DNA of 64,000 bases from Amycolatopsis sulphurea (GTDB taxonomy: Bacteria > Actinomycetota > Actinomycetes > Mycobacteriales > Pseudonocardiaceae): the NCBI RefSeq assembly GCF_002564045.1, contig NZ_PDJK01000002.1, positions 4,774,001 to 4,838,000 of the forward strand, in the 5' to 3' direction. Positions within the stretch are counted from its first letter, which is position 1; every line of letters begins with the position of its first letter. Position numbers and translations under genes: made by a program. Under the pieces are notes generated by a model. That model ran no database searches, was not told the DNA's origin, and worked only from the letters and a program-made list of their open reading frames with translations. Positions 25,301-33,663 of the stretch are shown here, one piece after another.

Positions 25301-25693
25301 TCACCGGAACCTGAAGCTGAACCGTGTGCAGCGGGTTCGATTCTTGCCCGGGTGGGCAGCGGAACACGCCGGGCGTTCATTCTGTCCGACAACGCGTCGA
25401 CCGTCAACCAGGCGAAAGTTCTTGGTCAGCGCAACGGCGTTGATCGCATGTTCCGCCTGATCTTCCGTATTGGACAACGGGGACGGGCCTTGGCATACTG
25501 TCGCTCGATGATCTCTTATTGTGGATACAGTTTTGATTCGCAATCCCCATACCGCCCGTACGCGAAGGTCATCCCTGCCGCCGGCCCCGGATGACACCTC
25601 GCGGGGTGGCTCCTGACCGCAACAATCGGTCGCGTCACATGATGATGTGGCCTTGGACGGTGACCGCAGGTGAGACCCGAAGGGACCGCCGTA
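25301..25693. other. No convincing gene
   Basis: About 390 bases between MITE copy a and the monooxygenase remnant. Open frames on both strands are short and carry no motif I can name. CACATGATGATGTG near 25637-25650 is a small inverted repeat in front of the remnant, possibly an old operator. Confidence 0.45.
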
Positions 25694-25834
25694 ATGACCA
25701 CACCGGCTCGCCTCGACGCGATCGTCATCGGCGCCGGGTTCAGCGGCAGATCCAGGCTGCACAAGCTCCGCAACGAGCTCGGTCTCGACGCACGTGCCTT
25801 CGATCGGGCGGGCGGTGTCGGTGGCACCTGGTAG
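25694..25834 (+). pseudogene. Baeyer-Villiger/flavin monooxygenase, N-terminal remnant
   Basis: An ATG at 25694 opens a 46-residue frame reading DAIVIGAGFSGRSRLHKLRN, then LGLDARAFDRAGGVGGTW, and stops at TAG. It matches the FAD-binding start of cyclohexanone monooxygenase-type enzymes (GxGxSG and GGVGGTW, where Tyr-Trp usually follow). About 450-500 residues are missing, and an unrelated sequence follows. It is a gene fragment, not a functional enzyme. Confidence 0.7.
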
Positions 25835-26153
25835 AGGACCAGCTGAACCAGGCCGACCATATCGCGACCGGACGGGCGATCCTGAATGGCGTGCGGGATG
25901 CCGCCAATCGGTGGATCTTCACCGAACTGCTCGCCGAGGGGTTCGAGCCGTGGGGTGGCGTGCGGTGGGTGTTCGTCGCGAACTCGCCGCCGGCCGGGCA
26001 CGGGTCGACGTCACCGAGTTCCTTGACCGAGGGTTGTTCGACGGGTACGACCTGGTTGAGCCGGGAGTGGTCAGTGCGCTGGACTGGCGTCCTCGTCCCG
26101 GTGAGGCGCAGACGTCGTCCACAGCCATCTACGGGGGCGTCGGCCGCTTGTGA
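25835..26153 (+). pseudogene. Remnants including the C-terminus of a DUF574-like SAM methyltransferase
   Basis: Two frames carry protein-like sequence. The first (about 25838-25990) reads QADHIATGRAILNGVRDAAN and RWIFTELLAEGFEPWGGVRW, which I do not recognise. The second, ending at the TGA at 26151, reads VTEFLDRGLFDGYDLVEPGV, VSALDWRPRPG and AIYGGVGRL. This resembles the C-terminal end of DUF574 S-adenosylmethionine-dependent methyltransferases (FDGLELVEPG...WRP...YGGV). No full domain survives. With the preceding remnant it marks a degraded insertion region. Confidence 0.5.
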
Positions 26154-26188
26154 CCTACCGGACGAAGTTTGTGACCTACCGGACGAAG
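26149..26188. repeat. Tandem 19-bp direct repeat upstream of the monooxygenase
   Basis: TGTGACCTACCGGACGAAG occurs at 26149-26167 and 26170-26188, a 21-base period (two helical turns), ending 32 bases before the ATG of the flavin monooxygenase. The spacing suits a pair of same-face protein binding sites. It could alternatively be a chance duplication in a degraded region. Confidence 0.6.
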
Positions 26189-26220
26189 AAAGCTGCATTC
26201 ACCGATGAAAAAGGAGCGGT

Positions 26221-27858
26221 ATGACTACGGGCAAAAACGGCGTCGTCATCGTCGGGGCTGGTCCGGTCGGGTTGATCACCGCGCATGAACTCGCCCGCCG
26301 CAACATTCCCGTCCGCCTCATCGAGAAACGCCCCGGCCCTTCGCGCCTGACGCGGGCCTTCACGCTGCACGCCCGCACGATGGAGATGTTCGAGCACATC
26401 GGTGTCGCCCATCGAATAGAAGAGGTGTCACTGCCCTGTCCGGGCAACCTCTACCACTTTCAAGGCATGACCGAAGAGGACAAGCCACGCACCGACTTTC
26501 GCGGCCTGCCGACACGCTATCCGTTCTACTACAAGATCAACCAGAACGAGTTCGAGCAGGTTCTGCGCGAGCACCTGCGTGCCTGCTACGGCATCACACC
26601 GGATTACAATTCCGAACTCACCGACCTTGTCCAGGACGAATCCGGCGTCACGCTGTCGATCGCGCACGGCGACAGCGGGGAGACCGAGACCTACCGCTGC
26701 GGCTGGGCCGTCGGCTCCGACGGAACGCACAGCCGGGTTCGGGAGCGGCTCGGCATCGACTTCCCCGGCGAGCAGATCGGGTGCATGGCGATGATGGACG
26801 TCGAGCTCGAGGACTTCGACCAGGACAACGCCTGGGTGAACTACTTCGTCGGCGAAGCACACTTCATGCTCGTGACACGCCTGCCGGGCCGCCTGTGGCG
26901 CGTCTGCCTGAGCGACGCCGGTGCGATGACCCGCTCAGACGATCCGCGCGGCTCGTTCCAGACTGTGGCGGACAGCATCGGTGCCGGGATGAGAATCGGC
27001 GAACCGCACTGGGTCACCCAGTGGGAGATATTCAACGGCCAGGCCGAACGCTACCGGGACAACCGGGTGATCCTCTGCGGCGATTCCTCCCACGTGCATT
27101 CCCCGGCCGGAGGTCAGGGGATGAACGGGTGCATGCAGGACGCTTTCAATCTCGGCTGGAAGCTCGCGGCGGTGATCGGCGGGGACGCCCCGGACGACCT
27201 CCTGGACACTTATGAGGCCGAACGCCGTCCGATCGGCGCGCAGATCACCGCCGGGGCGAAGGCCACACACGAGATCGTCATGGCCTTCGGAGCGGGGCTC
27301 GAGGACCGGATCGAGCTGACTCGGCAACCAGGATGGCAAGACCACATGGTCCGGTTGATCTCGGGCTTGGCACACAACTACCGCGACGTGGTGGCACAGC
27401 CACCGGTCACCCCCGTCGCCGGTCCGCAGGCCGGCGACCGCGCTCCCGACGCGCAGCTGAGCGCCGAGCCACTCAAGCGGCTCTTCCATGTGCTTCGGCA
27501 CAGCGGCTTCACCCTGTTGCTGGTACCGGGCGCCGATGGACCTGCTGACCTCGTGCGGGCGCAGGAACTCGCCGACGCGATGCGGGCGGACTACGGCGAA
27601 TGGGTGCTCTCCGTACTGGTCACCGGCGACAGGCACCCGGCCTTCGACGAGGATCACACCGTTGCAGACCAGCTCGGGGAACTGGCGCACCAGTACGAGA
27701 TCAGCCCCGGTGAGGCACGGGCGATCCTGGTGCGGCCGGACATGTACGTCGGAGCTCACTGCCGGCTCGATGAGGCGACTGCTCTGGTGGGATACCTCGC
27801 ACAATGGCTGACACCCAAGGCGCCAGGCTCGGCACCCGGGCCTGCCGGCGGTCGGTGA
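26221..27858 (+). CDS. FAD-dependent aromatic monooxygenase (PheA/TfdB type)
   Basis: This 545-residue class A flavoprotein hydroxylase has VVIVGAGPVGLITAHELARR (FAD ADP-binding), the middle WAVGSDGTHSRVRERL (GD/SDG segment) and GDSSHVHSPAGGQGMNGCMQ (second FAD contact with the conserved P-GGQGMN), followed by a thioredoxin-like C-terminal domain of about 150 residues. It would use NAD(P)H and O2 to hydroxylate a phenol or a polyketide-like ring. A good AAAAAGGAG ribosome site precedes the ATG. It is the only intact gene in the 24-28 kb island. The substrate is unknown. Confidence 0.88.
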   Translation: MTTGKNGVVIVGAGPVGLITAHELARRNIPVRLIEKRPGPSRLTRAFTLHARTMEMFEHIGVAHRIEEVSLPCPGNLYHFQGMTEEDKPRTDFRGLPTRYPFYYKINQNEFEQVLREHLRACYGITPDYNSELTDLVQDESGVTLSIAHGDSGETETYRCGWAVGSDGTHSRVRERLGIDFPGEQIGCMAMMDVELEDFDQDNAWVNYFVGEAHFMLVTRLPGRLWRVCLSDAGAMTRSDDPRGSFQTVADSIGAGMRIGEPHWVTQWEIFNGQAERYRDNRVILCGDSSHVHSPAGGQGMNGCMQDAFNLGWKLAAVIGGDAPDDLLDTYEAERRPIGAQITAGAKATHEIVMAFGAGLEDRIELTRQPGWQDHMVRLISGLAHNYRDVVAQPPVTPVAGPQAGDRAPDAQLSAEPLKRLFHVLRHSGFTLLLVPGADGPADLVRAQELADAMRADYGEWVLSVLVTGDRHPAFDEDHTVADQLGELAHQYEISPGEARAILVRPDMYVGAHCRLDEATALVGYLAQWLTPKAPGSAPGPAGGR

Positions 27859-27909
27859 GGCAGCCGGTCTACGTCCGGGCGTAGACCGCGAGGACGTCTT
27901 CCCGCGCTG

Positions 27910-28081
27910 CGCCGAAGGCTGCGTTCGCCTTCGGCGGGATGGTCCGGCATTTCTTCAGATGACGGCGCAGTTCCGTTTTTTGCGGAACCGATGGTGGAGT
28001 GATGCAGGCTCGGGATGTCCTCGGTGAACGCGACGTGTTTTCCTGCAGCCGCAAGAACCAGCAGCGGCACGCTGCTGGTTC
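27910..28081. terminator. Three successive hairpins after the monooxygenase
   Basis: Perfect inverted repeats occur at 27910-27936 (CGCCGAAGG/CCTTCGGCG), 27970-27988 (GTTCCG/CGGAAC around TTTTTTG) and 28055-28081 (GAACCAGCAGC/GCTGCTGGTTC around GGCAC). The first is a probable terminator, 51 bases after the stop. The minus strand of this gap carries hydrolase-like scraps (VPLLVLAAAGKHVAFTEDIP) in shifting frames, so part may be a degraded gene. Confidence 0.5.
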
Positions 28082-28211
28082 GTTCGCTGAATTGGGCGTA
28101 TAGCTCGTCGTTGGATCAGGTGAACAACGCCGCCGAACGGCCGATATGCCGGTGAATTCGCCCAAGATCGGGTCGGCGCGGAAACCCGCGAGACCAGATC
28201 AGGAGGACCCC

Positions 28212-28709
28212 GTGAGTCAGGCGCGGATGATGCCGATGAGTGAGCTGTCCCAGGACTTGTACGGATTGTCGGCGGCGACCGAGGAGGCCTTCCTCAACTA
28301 TGGCAAGGCCTTGCTGGTGATCGCGGGCGCGGACGGGGAAGTCGGCGAAGCCGAGTTCGCGTGGCTGGTCCGCCACCAGCGGAAGATGGGCGCTCCGGAA
28401 CACGTCATCGACGAATATCGGGAATTCGACTACCGCGTGGCCGACCTCGCCACCCTGCTGCCGGCCATCCGCACCGACGTGGACACCTGGCAGGCCGCCC
28501 CGCATTTGGTGTACCACGCCATTCAGATGTCCGGCGCGGACGGCGTCTACACGGACGAGGAGCGAGCACAGGTACTGCGGGCCGCCCGCATGATGGGCGT
28601 CGCCGACGACATCGTGCTGTCCCTGCACGCCCTCGTCGACATGGAGCAGGCCGTGAACGACCTGCGCGCGGCGCTCTTCCACGTCAGCAGCCTGCCCGCC
28701 GACGTCTGA
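28212..28709 (+). CDS. TerB-like helical protein
   Basis: This 165-residue all-helical protein has two internal acidic motifs of TerB type, VIAGADGEVGEAEFAWLVRH and MSGADGVYTDEERAQVLRAA, which in tellurite-resistance TerB proteins lie in metal-binding helix turns. The GTG at 28212 has an ideal AGGAGG site 5-6 bases upstream. The function of stand-alone TerB-like proteins is unclear, so tellurite resistance should not be assumed. It converges on the methyltransferase gene, with 7 bases between stops. Confidence 0.65.
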   Translation: MSQARMMPMSELSQDLYGLSAATEEAFLNYGKALLVIAGADGEVGEAEFAWLVRHQRKMGAPEHVIDEYREFDYRVADLATLLPAIRTDVDTWQAAPHLVYHAIQMSGADGVYTDEERAQVLRAARMMGVADDIVLSLHALVDMEQAVNDLRAALFHVSSLPADV

Positions 28710-28716
28710 CCGGGGA

Positions 28717-29757
28717 TCAGGCCGCGGGTTTCGAAGCCACCACGAGATCGCGCACGATTGCTTGGTCGACGCGGTGGGCGAGTTGGTCGTACGGGCCGCC
28801 TTCGCGTACTTCGAGGCCCGCGCGGCCCAGGATCGTCACCAGTTCCTCGCGTGGCAGCACGTGGGTGTTCCACGAGATCCCCATCGCGCCGCCAGGGCGC
28901 AGTACGCGTGTCCAGACGGGTACTGCGGCGGCGAGGAGGTCGCGCGGGCTGCGAGTGAGACCCGCCTCGCGGTGGCTGCCGTGCTGGACGCCGTACGGCG
29001 CGTCGGTGACGACCAGGTCCATCGAGGACGGGCGTAGCAGCTCGTCTGCCGTGAGAGTGTCGGCGTTGTAGTAGGTGACGTGGCGGGTCCGGCCGGCCTT
29101 GTAGTCGTTCTTGTCGAAGGCGTACTCCACGTCGAGGCGACGGCCGAGGCGCACCTTGTTACGGCGCAGCTGTCCGGTGTCCGCGGTGTGCTTGACCCGC
29201 TTCGTACGCAGCCATGTCTTCAGGAACTGTTCGTACGCTTCGAAATCGCGGCTGTCGACGTCGAGGCCGGTCGCGTCGAAGCCGTACATCATCGCTTGGT
29301 TGAGCGTGGTCCCCCGGCCGCACAGGGGATCGAGTACGTGCAACGGCCGGCCAGGCCAGTCCGCGGGCGCCGCGGTGGCCAGCAGGGTGAGATTGAGCAG
29401 CAGCTTGGTGAACTGCTCGTTGGTCTTGCCCGGGTACTTCTGGATCGTGAGGAGGTCCGAGTCGGTCTCGGCGAGGGGCCGTACCGTCACCGGCGCCAGG
29501 AGACCTTCGCGTAGCTCGAAGAGCGCGTACAGCGACGACAGGTTCGACAACAGCGCGAGGTCGGTTTCGCTCAACGGCTCGGCGCAGGTGAACTTCACGT
29601 AGCCGACGCCGCCCAGCTCGACCTCCTCGACGTTCGAGACCGTGGCGGGCAGCCCGGTCATGCCGAACACCGCCAGCTCGGCGCGTAGCAGGGTCGGTGA
29701 CGACGCGGCGTACACGCGGTTGGCAGACGGAAGGATAAGGATCACGTACTCAGGCAT
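28717..29757 (-). CDS. TRM11-like SAM-dependent RNA methyltransferase
   Basis: This 346-residue protein has an N-terminal RNA-binding-like half (LRAELAVFGMTGLPATVSNV, VKFTCAEPLSETD), then a Rossmann methyltransferase domain. Motif I is VLDPLCGRGTTLNQAMMYGF, and the catalytic motif IV is VVTDAPYG in place of the usual N/D-P-P-Y. This is the TRM11/TrmG10 layout, whose members make N2-methylguanosine in tRNA. Whether this one acts on tRNA is inference. The ATG at 29757 follows TACGCT by 7 bases, so the message is probably leaderless. It diverges from the DHH gene across only 25 bases. Confidence 0.8.
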   Translation of the reverse strand: MPEYVILILPSANRVYAASSPTLLRAELAVFGMTGLPATVSNVEEVELGGVGYVKFTCAEPLSETDLALLSNLSSLYALFELREGLLAPVTVRPLAETDSDLLTIQKYPGKTNEQFTKLLLNLTLLATAAPADWPGRPLHVLDPLCGRGTTLNQAMMYGFDATGLDVDSRDFEAYEQFLKTWLRTKRVKHTADTGQLRRNKVRLGRRLDVEYAFDKNDYKAGRTRHVTYYNADTLTADELLRPSSMDLVVTDAPYGVQHGSHREAGLTRSPRDLLAAAVPVWTRVLRPGGAMGISWNTHVLPREELVTILGRAGLEVREGGPYDQLAHRVDQAIVRDLVVASKPAA

Positions 29758-29782
29758 CCCGCAGAGCGTAGCGTGACGCACT
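29758..29782. promoter_or_regulatory. 25-bp divergent promoter with overlapping -10 boxes
   Basis: On the plus strand TAGCGT (29769-29774) precedes the GTG at 29783 by 8 bases. On the minus strand TACGCT (29770-29765) precedes the ATG at 29757 by 7 bases. The two boxes share 29769-29770, so the divergent promoters should compete or be regulated together. Confidence 0.55.
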
Positions 29783-30781
29783 GTGACAGCTTCTCTGGCG
29801 CAGGACATCGAGGCCGCAGCGACACTGCTGGCCGGGGCCACCGACGTGACTTTGCTCGGGCATGTACGGCCGGACGCGGACGCACTCGGCAGCGCGCTGG
29901 CCCTCGGCCATGTGCTGCACCGCCGCGGCGCTCGCGTACGCGTCTCCTTCGGGGAACCTGACGAGACCCCGGAAACTCTCGCTTGGCTGGACGTCGACGG
30001 CTTGCTGACCCGGGTTGCCGACCTACCGGCGACAGACGGTCTCCTAGTGGCTCTCGACACCCCGACACCGGCTCGGCTGGGCCGGTTGGCGCCGCGTGTG
30101 GCCGCAGCCGGTGCGGTCCTCGTCGTCGACCACCACGCGACCAACGCTCGCTATGGCACACATCACGTAGTCGACGAGACCGCTGAAGCGACCGCGGTGC
30201 TCGTCGCACGAATCCTCGACGCCATGGGCGAAGAGCTGGACGAACCGACCGCGCGCAGCCTGTACGCCGGAATCGTCACCGACACCAGTGGTTTCCGCCG
30301 AGCGAGTCCCGAGACCCACCGGATCGCTGCGCGTCTGCTGGAAGCCGGTGTCGATCCGACAGAGGTGACACGGCGGATCGTCGACGACCATCCGTTCGCT
30401 TGGCTGCCGATGTTGTCGGCTGTGCTCGCTGAAGCCTGCCTGGAGCCGGATGCCGCCCAAGGCTTCGGCTTCGTGCACGCAGTGGTCCGCGCCTCGGCCG
30501 CGGCCACCGTACGCAGCGAGGAGGTGGAGTCGGTGATCGACGTGGTGCGCGCGACCCGCGAAGCGGGCGTCGCCGCGGTACTGAAGGAATCCGGATCGGC
30601 CGACGACGGTCCGCTTTGGACGGTGTCGCTCCGTTCAGCGGGCACGCTGGACGTGTCCGCGGCGGCTGCGGAGCTGGGCGGGGGAGGTCATCGCCAGGCC
30701 GCGGGCTGCACCGCGACCGGTTCCGCGGAACAGGTACTGGACCGGTTGCGCGAGGCCCTGTCCCGCGCGCCGCAGCTTTAG
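29783..30781 (+). CDS. DHH/DHHA1 phosphoesterase (NrnA-like nanoRNase / pAp phosphatase)
   Basis: This 332-residue enzyme has the DHH motifs in order: HVRPDADALGSALAL (metal ligands), ALDTPTPARLG, VVDHHATNARYG (the DHH signature) and ETAEATAVLV. The C-terminal DHHA1 domain ends GGGGHRQAAGCTA, the substrate phosphate loop. NrnA proteins degrade 2-5 nt RNAs and dephosphorylate pAp in the cytosol. The gene between rbfA and a MATE gene is the normal actinobacterial position. The GTG at 29783 is probably leaderless. Confidence 0.93.
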   Translation: MTASLAQDIEAAATLLAGATDVTLLGHVRPDADALGSALALGHVLHRRGARVRVSFGEPDETPETLAWLDVDGLLTRVADLPATDGLLVALDTPTPARLGRLAPRVAAAGAVLVVDHHATNARYGTHHVVDETAEATAVLVARILDAMGEELDEPTARSLYAGIVTDTSGFRRASPETHRIAARLLEAGVDPTEVTRRIVDDHPFAWLPMLSAVLAEACLEPDAAQGFGFVHAVVRASAAATVRSEEVESVIDVVRATREAGVAAVLKESGSADDGPLWTVSLRSAGTLDVSAAAAELGGGGHRQAAGCTATGSAEQVLDRLREALSRAPQL

Positions 30782-30854
30782 CTTCCGGCCACTGCGAGGC
30801 AGCTCAGGACGTCCGCTCGGCGAGATTGTCGGGGGTGGTCGTTACGCTCGTGCC

Positions 30855-32192
30855 GTGTCCGAAAGCTCTCCCTCCGTCGTGACCTCAGCCGAGCGCGTCC
30901 CTGCTCGGCGGGTGCTCGGTCTCGCCGTGCCCGCGCTCGGCGTGCTGGCCGCCGAACCCTTGTACGTGCTGGTCGACACCGCGGTGGTCGGGCACCTCGG
31001 CGCGCTGCCCCTGGCCGGGCTCGCGCTGGGTGGCGTGGTGCTGTCGCAGATCTCCACACAGCTGACCTTCCTGTCCTACGGCACCACCTCGCGCACCGCC
31101 CGGCTGCACGGCGCGGGGCGGCGTTCCGACGCCGTGCGCGAGGGGGTGCAGGCGACCTGGCTCGCCGTGCTCGTCGGGCTGGTGCTGTTGGTCGCCGGGC
31201 AGGCGCTGGCCGGGCCGGTCGCGCGGGCGCTGTCCGGCAGTGACGAAATCGCCGAGGCCGCCGTGTCCTGGCTGCGGATCGCGTTGTTCGGCGCGCCGCT
31301 GATCCTGGTCACCATGGCGGGCAACGGCTGGATGCGCGGAGTGCAGGACGCCGCGCGGCCGTTGCGGTACGTGCTCGCGGGCAACGGGCTCTCCGCCGTG
31401 CTGTGCCCGCTGCTGGTGTACGGCGCGGGCTGGGGGCTGGAAGGCTCGGCGATCGCGAACGTCGTCGCGCAGGTCGTGTCGGCCGGGCTGTTCTTTGCCG
31501 CGCTGGCGCGGGAACGGGTGCCGCTGCGCCCGGATTTCGCGGTCATGCGGGCACAGCTGGGCCTCGGGCGGGACCTCGTGCTGCGGAGCCTGGCGTTCCA
31601 GGCGTGCTTCGTCTCCGCCGCCGCGGTGGCCGCCCGCACCTCCACCGAGGCCGTCGGCGCGCACCAGGTGGTGCTGCAGCTGTGGACGTTCCTGTCGTTG
31701 GTGCTCGACTCGGTGGCGATCGCTGCGCAGTCACTGGTGGGCGCCGCGCTCGGCGGCGGCGCGGCCCGGCAGGCGCGCGGGGTCGCCGGCCAGATCACCG
31801 GCTACGGCCTGATCTTCGGCTGTTTCCTGTGCGTGGTGTTCGCCGCGCTGTGGAGCACGCTGCCGCACGCGTTCACCTCGGACCCGGGCGTCCTCGGCGA
31901 GATCCCGCACGCCTGGTGGTTCTTCGTGGCCCTGCAACCGATCGCCGGCGTCGTCTTCGCCCTGGACGGCGTTCTGCTCGGCGCCGGCGACGCTGCCTTC
32001 CTCCGCACCGCGACGCTGCTCAGCGCGGCGCTGGGCTTCCTGCCGCTGATCTGGTTGTCCCTGACCTTCGGCTGGGGTCTGACCGGCATCTGGACCGGGC
32101 TGTCGCTGTTCATGGTGCTGCGCCTGGGCGCGGTACTGGTCCGCTGGCGCTCCGGCCACTGGGCAGTGACGGGCGCGGTGCGGCAAGCCTGA
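30855..32192 (+). CDS. MATE family efflux transporter (DinF-like)
   Basis: This 445-residue protein has 12 predicted membrane helices in two halves. MATE marks include LAVPALGVLAAEPLYVLVDT and VVGHLGALPLAGLALG in the first half and the paired APLILVTMAGNGWMRGVQD. DinF-type MATE proteins export cationic drugs or metabolites with Na+ or H+; the substrate here is unknown. The GTG at 30855 follows TACGCT by 6 bases. The nrnA-dinF order is conserved in related genomes. Confidence 0.9.
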   Translation: MSESSPSVVTSAERVPARRVLGLAVPALGVLAAEPLYVLVDTAVVGHLGALPLAGLALGGVVLSQISTQLTFLSYGTTSRTARLHGAGRRSDAVREGVQATWLAVLVGLVLLVAGQALAGPVARALSGSDEIAEAAVSWLRIALFGAPLILVTMAGNGWMRGVQDAARPLRYVLAGNGLSAVLCPLLVYGAGWGLEGSAIANVVAQVVSAGLFFAALARERVPLRPDFAVMRAQLGLGRDLVLRSLAFQACFVSAAAVAARTSTEAVGAHQVVLQLWTFLSLVLDSVAIAAQSLVGAALGGGAARQARGVAGQITGYGLIFGCFLCVVFAALWSTLPHAFTSDPGVLGEIPHAWWFFVALQPIAGVVFALDGVLLGAGDAAFLRTATLLSAALGFLPLIWLSLTFGWGLTGIWTGLSLFMVLRLGAVLVRWRSGHWAVTGAVRQA

Positions 32193-32332
32193 CGGGGCGC
32201 GCGCTCCCGACCCCTTGTGGCGAAGAACACCGGGATAACGGGTAAGTCTCAAGGTTGCCGAGACGATACAACTCAACGAGACGGCAGCGTCGGCGTCCTT
32301 CCCCGTTCGACGCACCGCCCCTGGAGGAACCC

Positions 32333-33640
32333 TTGTCGCCCGCCGGTCGTACCTCTGTCCGGTCCTGGCTCATCTGGCTCACCGCCGTCGCCGTGTACCT
32401 GCTCGCAGTGTTTCACCGGACTTCGTTCGGTGTGGCTGGGTTGCAGGCGGCGGAGCGGTTCGGAGTAGGCGCTGCGGCGCTCGGAACGTTCACAGTGCTC
32501 CAAGTCGCTGTGTACGCGGCCATGCAGATCCCCACAGGGATTCTGGTCGACCGCTACGGTCCGCGGCGGGTCCTTCTCACCGCGGTACTCGTGCTCGGCA
32601 GTGGGCAGCTCCTCCTTGGCGTCGCGAACACCTACGGCGTGGGCCTGCTTGCGCGCGGCGTACTCGGGTTGGGTGACGCGCTCACCTTCGTCAGCGTGCT
32701 GCGACTCGTCGCCGCGCACTTTCCGGGGCGGCAGTACGCGCTTCTGATGTCCTTCACTTCGGCTATCGGCTACGTCGGCAACCTCGTCGCCACCGTCCCG
32801 CTCACGCTGCTTCTCAACGGTCCAGGATGGACATTCACCTTCGTCGCAGTCGGGGCGATCACGCTGCTGTACGCGGTCCCTGTCGCGCTACGCGTGCGTG
32901 ACGTCCCGGCAGGCGCGCCGGAACCGGTGCGAGAGCCAGTGCGTGTGGCCCAACTCGGTCGGAGCGTCCAGTCTGCCTGGCAGGTGCCTGGCACCCGGCT
33001 GGGTTTCTGGGTGCACTTCAGCACGATGTTCGCGCCGAACGTGCTGACCCTCCTGTGGGGCGTGCCGTTCCTCGTACAGGGACAGGGAATTCCCCCGGCG
33101 ACCGCGAGTGCGCTGCTGACCGTGTTCGTCTTCGGCTCGATGGCCGGGGGACCGGTGCTGGGCACGGTGATCGGCCGCCGCCCGTCGCTGCGGATGCCGT
33201 TGGTCGGTGCGTACCTCGGCGGGGCGGCCGTGGTGTGGGCGGTGTTGCTCGGCTGGAGCGGCCCGCTGCCGCTGGGCGTGCTGGTGCCGGGGTTCGCCTT
33301 CCTGGCGCTGGGCGGTCCGGTGTCGATGATCGGTTTCGCGCTGGCGCGTGACTACAACCCGCTCGACCGCGTCGGCACCGCGACCGGAGTGGTCAACGTC
33401 GGCGGATTCGTGGCGACCACGGTGACCGCGTTGCTGATCGGCGTTCTCCTCCAGCTCACCGGCGGGAACTTCCGGCTGTCCCTGCTGTCGGTGCTCGTGG
33501 TGCTGGCGCTGGGCACCTGGCGGATGCTGACCTGGTGGCGTCGCACCCGCGCGCAGCTGTTCGCCGCCGAGGCCCGGGGCGAGCCGGTCCCGGTCCGCAT
33601 CCGGCGGCACCGCTGGGACCACGCCCCGGTGCCCGCCTGA
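32333..33640 (+). CDS. MFS transporter
   Basis: This 435-residue protein has about 12 hydrophobic segments. The motif A loop is IPTGILVDRYGPRRVLLTAV (G-x-L-x-D-R-x-G-x-R-R). The N-terminal helix holds AVFHRTSFGVAGL, seen in nitrate/sugar-phosphate-like MFS members. I choose the TTG at 32333 because GGAGG lies 5 bases upstream and the earlier in-frame sequence is Arg-rich and not coding-like. It appears inserted between the dinF and truB genes. The substrate is unknown. Confidence 0.82.
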   Translation: MSPAGRTSVRSWLIWLTAVAVYLLAVFHRTSFGVAGLQAAERFGVGAAALGTFTVLQVAVYAAMQIPTGILVDRYGPRRVLLTAVLVLGSGQLLLGVANTYGVGLLARGVLGLGDALTFVSVLRLVAAHFPGRQYALLMSFTSAIGYVGNLVATVPLTLLLNGPGWTFTFVAVGAITLLYAVPVALRVRDVPAGAPEPVREPVRVAQLGRSVQSAWQVPGTRLGFWVHFSTMFAPNVLTLLWGVPFLVQGQGIPPATASALLTVFVFGSMAGGPVLGTVIGRRPSLRMPLVGAYLGGAAVVWAVLLGWSGPLPLGVLVPGFAFLALGGPVSMIGFALARDYNPLDRVGTATGVVNVGGFVATTVTALLIGVLLQLTGGNFRLSLLSVLVVLALGTWRMLTWWRRTRAQLFAAEARGEPVPVRIRRHRWDHAPVPA

Positions 33641-33663
33641 TCCCGATCGGTAGGGTTCCGGCC

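Noticed and set aside
24497..25762. Several 100-230-codon frames on both strands of the island after rbfA
   Set aside because: They overlap one another, contain no recognisable motif, have poor start signals and read through MITE copy a.
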